DNA from: Erpobdella octoculata
Lineage: Eukaryota > Annelida > Clitellata > Hirudinida > Erpobdellidae
NCBI GenBank assembly: GCA_963978895.1
Contig: OZ022246.1
Span: forward strand, 9,069,794 to 9,133,793
Direction: 5' to 3'
DNA: 64,000 nt
A program made the position numbers and the translations under genes. This document shows, in pieces, positions 57,655 to 64,000 of the stretch (its first letter is position 1; each line of letters starts with the position of its first letter). The notes beneath the pieces are model-generated. The model did not search any database. It was not told where the DNA came from and saw nothing but the letters and a program-made list of their open reading frames with translations.

Positions 57655-57698
57655 GTATTTCACCTTTTATATATATATATATATATAAGGTGAAATAC
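57655..57698. repeat. Subterminal TA-centred hairpin in the nested hAT
   Basis: GTATTTCACCTT (57655-57666) and AAGGTGAAATAC (57687-57698) are complementary, with TA in between. Confidence 0.85.
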
Positions 57699-57847
57699 AT
57701 ATAGTTTGAGTTTTAACACATTTTTTGTTCTTTCTATACACATTTTCCTCAACAATTCGTCTAATTTCGGTATAATACCCAAACACAGAAAAACAACACA
57801 CGTTAATATTGAAAAAATCATTTAAAACTATAAATCTAAATCTAAAT

Positions 57848-57982
57848 TTATTTAATTAAAAGTTTCTTTAGCGGTTTTGATGTTGCAGCAAATCTATCAA
57901 TGATTTTATCTACAGGAATGTTTTCCAAAATGTCTTTTTCTGAGGCAAGTATTAATAATGAAGAGAACCAATCATCCAACAT
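57848..57982 (-). pseudogene. Transposase C-terminal tail in the nested hAT
   Basis: 45 codons including LLILASEKDILENIPVDKII and DRFAATSKPLKKLLIK, then TAA. This is the hAT tail (SxEKDIL ... DxIIDxFA). It matches the function, not the exact sequence, of the host copy's own tail, so the nested element is a different hAT family. Confidence 0.7.
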
Positions 57983-58219
57983 TGAGGTCCTTAACCATTT
58001 TAATGGTTATATAAACGTCCGGGGAACGAACATTATCCGCCGGACGTTCCCCATGTGAAAATTTGCAAAATATGATAAGAACTACTAGACTAAATTTTTA
58101 ACTATTAACTATAATTATCAGTAAAAATTAGTTTTAATGGAATTTCCGAGATGGAATGGAAAATGTCCTACATTCAATACGGCTGTGTATGTATGTATGT
58201 ATGTATGTTTGTGTAAATG

Positions 58220-58507
58220 CTAAAACTTTTCGTAACCCTGCATGTTGGCGCAGAAATCGCAAAACCACAAAAATATGTGTTGATGTTTAAAAATCCGTCT
58301 CAATTGTTCAAAATTATTTCTTTTACAAACGTAAGCTAACCTAGTACATTTGAAAGCGTGACGCTTTCGACAATGCTCCATCCATTTATCAGATCGAACC
58401 AGGTTCCCGCAGGCTAACTCGCAACAACGTAACTTAAACTTGAATTTTTCTCGCGGCATACTCTTTTCTTTAACAAAGTAAACAAATTGTGAACAAGAAG
58501 GAGTCAA
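58220..58507 (-). CDS. Small zinc-finger-like ORF in the nested hAT
   Basis: 95 codons. Contains LRCCELACGNLVRSDKWMEH then CRKRHAFKC, giving a C-x3-C ... H-x3-H pattern plus extra cysteines (WFCDFCANM) near the C-terminus. It precedes the transposase tail on the same strand, as an N-terminal DNA-binding finger of a transposase would. With the core deleted it might make a DNA-binding-only protein; this is inference. It could also be a chance frame. Confidence 0.45.
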   Translation of the reverse strand: MTPSCSQFVYFVKEKSMPREKFKFKLRCCELACGNLVRSDKWMEHCRKRHAFKCTRLAYVCKRNNFEQLRRIFKHQHIFLWFCDFCANMQGYEKF

Positions 58508-58873
58508 AAAGAGTCAAGTTTATTTTATATAGCCGTCATCAGTCGTAGAACTTATTAGAATTCATGGGCTTCAGCATAAATTATGTTCCATGTCCATTCG
58601 GTTGCGGCTACATCGTGAAGCGTATTAGATGACCTATATGAAAGATAAGATGAACATTAAATATTAATTAACGAATCTCGAGTCAACGTTGAGAAGCCAC
58701 ACGACGTCTCACGACTCTCACGTCGTTTAGATATATTCTTTAGGTTCAATCGAAATTTCGAAATGGATGGATTTTTAAACTTTTTTCCTTACCCCCTTTT
58801 ATTTTTGTCTTCCCCCCCCCCTGTTTTTTGCCGGGCGAAGCTGCGCCCGGCTGTATAAGGATAGAAGCCACTG

Positions 58874-60165
58874 CCCTCAATCATAACGAACAATTGTTCT
58901 AAAATTCCAAAAAAATTTCTACCAAACTGGGTTCTCTGGCAACTTTTGACAACAACCAAATTGCTGCTGTGTGAGCGGCAATGATTGTAGTGAGCGTTTG
59001 GCGCAGTTTTTCTAATTATAGTTTGCACACCGCTATGTCTGCCACTCATTGATGCAGCGCCATCGTAGCTTTGTCCAACTAGTTTTGACAAATCAAACTT
59101 ATACTTCTGTAAAGTTTGTAGCAATATATCTGCCAAAGCTTGTCCTGTGGTCAGGTCTGAGTCAGTAACAGCTAATAGTCTTTCTACTGCGGTGAAGTCT
59201 GCATTGCAGTATCGAATAACAATTGCAACTTGTTCTTTGTGAGACAAATCTGTTGTTTCGTCCATAGTCACAGAGAAAAATTCTGCCTGTTGAGCTTCAT
59301 GAATTACAATGCTGAGAACCTCGTCTCCAATCGCTTCAATGAGGCTATTTTGACTTTCGGGTGAGAGATAGTGTGCGTTACTGGGACAACCATTTAGGTA
59401 GCCGTCCAGACTTGTATCCGAATGCCTAATAAGTTCAATAATTTCTCTGAAATTACCCCTGTGTAGACTGTCATCTGACTCTCGATGCCCTCGAACAGGT
59501 AGTCCCAAACGCATTAGAAGCTGCATTACTGAAGCAAGTTTACCAATGTACTTCCTATTTTGCTGTCTCTCCACTTCTTCACGCTCTAACATTTCATGAT
59601 ACGCTGCCGAAACAATACCGCCAATACATTTTTGATCACCATCCAATTGCCTCTTTCGGTTCAAAAGCATCTCACATGACATCTTATGAACATCTGATAA
59701 TTCGTGTTTTTGGAAACCACGATTGGTAGCCAACGCATGCTGCCAATCGTTATATCCCCTTGTAATAAAACATTCGTGCCCGCGTACTTTTGCCTTGTCC
59801 AAATGGTGTGCAAATATGCGGCACGGAAAGCAAAATACTTTATCTAATGACTTGCTATATTCGAGCCACATACGTGATTCTGTCCATTCTTTTCTGAATC
59901 CTCTGCCTGAATTATGCCGGCAAGAAAGTGAGTCAAATTGAACAGGACCAAGTTTAATTTCATTATCAATGAATTCACTTTCAACTGGATTTGCAGGATC
60001 ACGGAGCAAACGTTGCGATTCTTTAAGATGCTGCGTATTCGTGCTACCAACTTCTCCTGATTCAGTGACAGCGGGGTGGGCAATTTCATGAATTTCTATT
60101 TCATTGTCAGTCACTCTTGTCCAACTGCTGCGCCATATCACGACTGCCATCGGTATTACAGTCAA
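58874..60165 (-). CDS. hAT transposase (ZMYM1-like), N-terminal part
   Basis: Carries a TTF-type zinc finger region (FRKEWTESRMWLEYSKSLD, KVFCFPCRIFAHH, ELSDVHKMSC), then the DUF4371 block with SVTMDETTDLSHKEQ and LVGQSYDGAASMSGRHSG, which supply two catalytic Asp residues, then HCRSHSSNLVV. It reads to the target duplication at 58881, where the nested hAT enters after codon Glu (base 58876). Omitting the nested element and one CCCTCAAT keeps the frame into 57546 with no stop, giving about 775 residues in total. The start ATG at 60165 is the first in frame with a plausible N-terminus; the element's own terminal repeats were not found. As it stands the protein would end in nested-element sequence at 58789. 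Confidence 0.88.
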
Positions 60166-60400
60166 CAGTTTTTTTTGTAAATCCGAACTTCAACAAACTC
60201 ATGTTGCAGCAAGTGTTCAAAATAGAATGTTGTTCAATCACCTTTGAGTGCCTTTGACGTTTAAATTATCGAAACTCGAAATAAAGTCTTTAAGCTAATT
60301 TGAATCAAAAGTTTTGTTTACTGTAAACAAACTATGACGTTGTAATTGACGTCGTAATTTATTACAAGTAAGTAAAATTTGTAAAATGTCCATGCAGCTG
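60166..60400. other. 5' flank of the hAT transposase gene
   Basis: Would hold the host hAT's promoter and terminal repeat. I found neither. Confidence 0.35.
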
Positions 60401-60891
60401 CAGGCTGGCCCATAGATATAGGATATATATATAACTAGATTGGCAAAGCACGCAATAAAAAGCGAGACAAATTGAAGAACCACGTGATAGCGGTCCGTCT
60501 AATAGCCACAGACACTATAAGTCTATAAATAAAACTGGGTATATAAACGCGCTTCTTGTTTTATTGTTCTATTTTCTCCAGTCAAATTTTTTTTTTTTTT
60601 AAAGACAATACATTTTTTTAACAGTTGCGTTGCGTTTGGCTGCATGTCTCAAAATTCTCCATCTCACATATATATACTATTTCAAACTTGCAGAAAATCT
60701 ATAAAAAAAATCGCACTTAAGGTTAAGAGCAGGATTCTTTCTGCTAAAAATAAAATTGCCTAAAATAAAATCTCGGCGATCGATAACGGTAGCTGCTATT
60801 GCCCCGGCGGTTTGCCGTGGTTGCAATCGGTAAAATTGCTACTGTACCGTCTGTACCGGCAGTCCCGCCGTGCGTCTACCTAAAATTAAAC

Positions 60892-60925
60892 CCTAACCCC
60901 AACCCTAGCCATAACCCTAACCCTT
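60892..60925. repeat. Interstitial telomere-like repeat
   Basis: CCCTAACCCCAACCCTAGCC then ATAACCCTAACCC: degenerate CCCTAA hexamers (TTAGGG on the minus strand), the common metazoan telomere unit. Confidence 0.7.
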
Positions 60926-61026
60926 TAAAAAATAAGTACATCTTTATTAATTGATCGAAATGTCAATTGTTTTGGCAAAACCGCCTAGACAACAGCAATT
61001 TTATCGCTTATTGCCCGGCGCCTACT

Positions 61027-61211
61027 AAGTAAAGTAAAGTAAAGTAACATGGTTTAGAGTGGTTCAGAAGGCTGAAGCCTGTGTGAAAACCACTACAACA
61101 TTTAGAGGCAGTTGTTTATGGTGCGTGCCTCCCACACCCCCTGCGGACGCGGTGAGATTCGAACCGCCGACCTTTAGGCCAACAGGCGAACGCTTTACCA
61201 CATGACCACCA
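61027..61211 (-). mobile_element. tRNA-derived SINE with 9-bp target duplication
   Basis: Minus-strand head TGGTGGTCATGTGGTAAAGC, TTCGCCTGTTGGCC, B box GGTCGGCGGTTCGAATCTCA, tail of ACTTT repeats. Flanked by GCGCCTACT on both sides (61018-61026, 61212-61220). The empty-site sequence is preserved in the related block at 45.2 kb. Confidence 0.88.
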
Positions 61212-61715
61212 GCGCCTACTGCCAGGGTAATAGTTATAACGTCGATAACTTGCCGGCAAGTTTGTTTATATTTGCTTATTTACAGTGATCACGTGAGAGG
61301 GGTGACTTTGCCGCGCTGGACACGGTCCCAACTATAGAGTTATATAGGGACTTGCCAGTCTAGGTATATATATCCTAAGTCTATGGGCTGGCCAGTGTGA
61401 GTCAGCATTACGCACGGCATTACGGAACGGTATAAATAAATTCAAGATATTTGGGAAATTTGCTGTCGCAATGTTTTCTGTAGTATTTACTTGAAAACAA
61501 CGTAACTACGTAAGTACTATAAAAAGACGCTATCCTTTATATATTTACCGCGTTGTCCGCACTGCGGACTCCGCAGGACCGCAGAAGCAATTAATCAGCT
61601 TCGAAATTACGACAATTTAATTTTTCAGGGGGAGCACGTGCTCCAAGTGCTCCCATGTGGCGACGCCATTGCTGCTTAGTTTATGTATATACAAGCGAAG
61701 CGCTAAAAATCTCTC

Positions 61716-61931
61716 TCTATATATATAGATGACCCTTTCTGTATGTTTTTTTATGCATTGCTACACCATTCATCCGATCATAATGAAATTTTCACGCAAC
61801 CTTGAGTCAAAGGGAGACCATTATATTAAAAAAAAATGAAATCCAAGAGTGGGAAAGTGACCGGGAAAGGAAACGCGAACGAGAAAGACAAGCATTAGAA
61901 AAACTTCTGAAAAACCCGGGTACCCCGCTAG
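61716..61931 (+). mobile_element. Helitron-like non-autonomous repeat
   Basis: TCTATATATATAGATGACCC at the 5' end, then GCATTGCTACACCATTCATC, CGCAACCTTGAGTC, a short GGGAAA/GCGA body, and AACCCGGGTACCCCGCTAG followed by T. It is a shorter version of the 43.9 kb copy. Confidence 0.6.
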
Positions 61932-62391
61932 TTCTTTATACTTTATAATTCGGCAGCTTCTAATTTTCTGAAAATCATTAGTTGAAAGACTTATTTTAAA
62001 GTAAAACCAGTTTATATCACACAAAATTTGTTCAACAGACAATATATAGTTCAATTTAAAATCATATAATAAAAGCACGTCAACTCAAAAAGACATCCCA
62101 CAAAGTTAAATGAACGTGAATTAGTGAGGAACTAATGTAGAACACATTCCTTCAATTATTATGTATGACAACTAAATAAGTGGTTATCAAAATGACTTAT
62201 TTTAAAGTAAAACCAGTTTATAACACACAAAATTTGTTCAACAGACAATATAAAGTTCAATTTAAAATCAGATAAAAGCACATTAGCCCAAAAAGACGTC
62301 TTCACACCAAAACATTTAATCAGCTTTTAGATCAATCTAAAAATAGTCAGAAAAACAATTGTTGACATTTAGCAATTTAAAAAAAATATAT
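61932..62391. other. No gene seen; local duplication
   Basis: AAAGTAAAACCAGTTTATA, ACACAAAATTTGTTCAACAG and ACAATATA recur at 61997 and 62202 (spacing about 205 bp), so this may be a diverged extension of the tandem array to the right. Confidence 0.4.
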
Positions 62392-63006
62392 AATAATAAT
62401 GGATGATGCATAACCTAACACATAATTAATAAAATATTACCATGAAGATTATAATGATAATAATATAAAATTAGAATTAATTAATAAAAAATAATAATAG
62501 AATTTGATAAAAAAAATTAATGCCTTTACATCATGAAAAAAAAACGCAAAGTCAAAGTAAATAATAAATTGACCCATGTCTTCGATTTAAAAAATTATAA
62601 TAATAATGGATAATGCATTACCTAACACATAATTAATAAAATACTACCATGAAGATTATAATGATAATAATATAAAAATAGCATTAATTATACAATAAAA
62701 GTAATAATAGAATATTTGACAAAAAATTAATGCCTATACATCATGAAAGTAAACGCAAGGCCAAAGTAAATAATAAATTGACCCATGTCTTCGATTTAAA
62801 AAATTATAATAATAATGGATGATGCATTACCTAACACATAATTAATAAAATATTACCATGAAGATTATAATGATAATAATATAAAAATAGCATTAATTAT
62901 ACAATAAAAGTAATAATAGAATATTTGACAAAAAATCAATGCCTATATACCATGAAACAAAATGCAAGGCCAAAGTAAATAATAAATTGACCGATGTCAT
63001 CGATTT
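62392..63006. repeat. About 208-bp tandem repeat, three copies
   Basis: GGATGATGCA or GGATAATGCA occurs at 62401, 62608 and 62817, each followed by CCTAACACATAATTAATAAA and ending in ATCGATTT-like sequence at 62588, 62797 and 63006. The third copy overlaps the end of a predicted coding exon. Confidence 0.92.
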
Positions 63007-63102
63007 CTACGGCAAGTCCACTCTCTGCTTCAACTTCATAAAACTCAACTGGAAATCGTGTGGGTTCCAGTAGATAAGCCATGATTCTGTTGTAGAGCTC
63101 GT
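62936..63102 (-). CDS. Unrecognised gene, 3'-most visible exon
   Basis: Acceptor TTTATTACTTTGTCAG|ACGAG at 63103-63104. The exon encodes DELYNRIMAYLLEPTRFPVE, FYEVEAESGLAVEIDDIG, then QFIIYFGLAFCFMVYRH and a stop at 62936. The first 38 residues look like real coding sequence. The last 17 come from the tandem repeat and may be read-through: a weak donor (ATCG|GTCAAT) exists near 62991, so the true exon may end there. I do not recognise the family. Confidence 0.5.
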
Positions 63103-63377
63103 CTGACAAAGTAATAAAATATACATAGTTGAGCATTACTTCTACATAAGAGATTAGGATGAAGAAAGATTCAAAAATGTTGTCATTAAAAGAAGTTTGT
63201 TTGGCCAGTGACTTTTTTCAAATATGATAACTCCATACATTATCTTTAGCGGAAGCTGTATTCACCCAAACAAGTGGTCTTAAAATTAAACATCAGCTTG
63301 TGGATTATTCATTGGCACAAAAATACTGATTTTTCACTACCTAAAACCCAGGCACCATGGGTAGAAACAATACTCAC

Positions 63378-63476
63378 CTATGAACATCAGACAAAATTGA
63401 ACTTTAAAAAAATAACCGTTTAAGATTTCCAGGTCACTAATCCCATCAGACGTGGATGGCTCCCGGTTATCGACAA
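63378..63476 (-). CDS. Unrecognised gene, upstream exon
   Basis: 99 bp between acceptor TTATTATTCAG (63477-63478) and strong donor CATAG|GTGAGTA (63377). The only open frame encodes VDNREPSTSDGISDLEILNG then YFFKVQFCLMFI. It joins in phase (G|AC) to the exon at 63102. The other two frames have stops. Confidence 0.55.
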
Positions 63477-63743
63477 CTGAATAATAAAAAATGTCCATAA
63501 AATGTTGTCATCTAATTACAATATTATGCAAAATCAAAATAATAATTAAACATTGTAGTAGGCAAGTAGTAAAAAAAACTTAAGAAACATAATAACAAAC
63601 AGAACGGAAGAATTGCAAGTGTATTGAATAAATTATTTATTTCAATATTTGTCTACAATTAATAAAAAATAATACAAGTTAAACTATTTTTCTTTCAGTA
63701 TGTAATATAGAAAATAGATATGAAAAAATTAAAACTGGCTTAC

Positions 63744-63761
63744 TTATATCCACCAAATCGC
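63744..63761 (-). CDS. Possible 18-bp microexon of the same gene
   Basis: Acceptor GATTAGAATTCAG|GC and donor ATATAA|GTAAGCC. In the phase required by the next exon it adds DLVDI before IVDNRE. A longer exon from an AG at about 63812 would have in-frame stops, so only the short form is viable. Weak evidence. Confidence 0.3.
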   Translation of the reverse strand, partial: AIWWI

Positions 63762-64000
63762 CTGAATTCTAATCACCAATCTCAATTCTTCCAACTGAGA
63801 CTTCTAAAGATAAAGTTATGTATTAAAACATATACCTAATTGTTCAGGACATACAATTTAAAAAATTAATGTGTCATGTGTGATTGAACTATTGAAAATT
63901 CAATGAATATCATCAACAAACAAAACATATTAACCCTTTATGACCAATTGATAGTGCTGTGATGTTAAATATTTAAAAAATGTATGATTCATAGTGTGTG
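63762..64000. other. AT-rich, presumably intron
   Basis: No further exon recognised before the window edge. Confidence 0.35.

Larger units (their letters stand above)
57555..58873 (-). mobile_element. hAT element nested within the hAT transposase gene
   Basis: Terminal inverted repeats CAGTGGCTTCTATCC (57555-57569) and its complement (58859-58873), 15 bp perfect, flanked by the 8-bp duplication CCCTCAAT. 1319 bp. Carries a zinc-finger-like ORF (58220-58507) and a transposase 3' end (57848-57982) on the minus strand with the catalytic core missing, so it is an internal deletion derivative. Subterminal palindromes include CCGGGCGAAGCTGCGCCCGG (58831-58850) and a TA-centred hairpin at 57655-57698. 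Confidence 0.95.
60401..61395. mobile_element. Element with long, imperfect terminal inverted repeats, about 1 kb
   Basis: Left 60401-60446 (GCCCATAGATATAGGATATA ... CTAGATTGGCAA) pairs with right 61351-61395 read inward (GCCCATAGACTTAGGATATA ... CTAGACTGGCAA). The interior contains a GC-rich block shared with 45.2 kb, a telomere-like tract and a nested SINE. No transposase. Superfamily unknown; no target duplication recognised. Confidence 0.6.

Noticed and set aside
58505..58545. CTGATGACGGC phrase (minus strand) inside the nested hAT
   Set aside because: No GAAA strand follows at the right distance; not a hammerhead.

Overview
This is intron-rich, AT-rich metazoan nuclear DNA, most likely from a marine invertebrate. 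I could not fix the phylum. The reasons are spliced genes with GT/AG junctions, tRNA-derived SINEs, Penelope-like elements with hammerhead ribozymes, several hAT transposons with 8-bp target duplications, a short-LTR Ty3/gypsy element, Helitron-like repeats and very long microsatellites (single tracts up to about 0.8 kb). Nothing bacterial, viral-particle-like or organellar was seen.

Three host genes are supported, all on the minus strand. (1) At 1-3629 lies a four-finger C2H2 zinc-finger protein: one large exon (678-3597), an intron, and a second exon running off the left edge. (2) At 46431-49625 are three exons that join in phase into a 168-residue CDCA3/Tome-1-like protein, with two DPRSPS...RTPI motifs at the N-terminus and a KEN box at the C-terminus. 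(3) At 62936-63761 are two or three small in-phase exons of a gene I do not recognise. Its last visible exon runs into a three-copy 208-bp tandem repeat.

The rest is mobile or repetitive. 8393-9991: decayed hAT with perfect 8-bp target duplication. 12637-12870: tRNA-SINE. 13069-16323: gypsy element with two 171-bp LTRs that look identical, inserted into one arm of an inverted pair of Penelope fragments (16324-16516 and 16836-17065), each arm carrying a hammerhead ribozyme. 18175-19678: 5'-truncated Penelope-like element with its own, different, hammerhead. 20-44 kb: microsatellites, minisatellites, Helitron-like copies, SINEs, small inverted-repeat elements and a CR1/L2-like LINE tail. 48149-49265: non-autonomous hAT inside the CDCA3-like gene. 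50492-51013: Helitron-like copy upstream of that gene. 51916-52049: 134-bp palindrome around a TA tract. 53451-56091: Penelope-like element whose 5' half is inverted relative to its 3' half. 56511-60165: hAT transposase gene split by a second hAT element (57555-58873) with exact target duplication. 60401-61395: long-inverted-repeat element containing telomere-like hexamers and a SINE with a 9-bp target duplication.

The host genes show no functional relation to each other. The coherent story is one of serial transposon nesting, for which a relative order of events can be read. No wholly new defence or metabolic system was found. The most noteworthy items are the ribozyme-bearing inverted Penelope pair, the inverted Penelope copy with a duplicated C-terminal module, the hAT-in-hAT insertion that leaves the host reading frame recoverable by exact excision, and the gypsy deletion derivative that keeps one long open frame.
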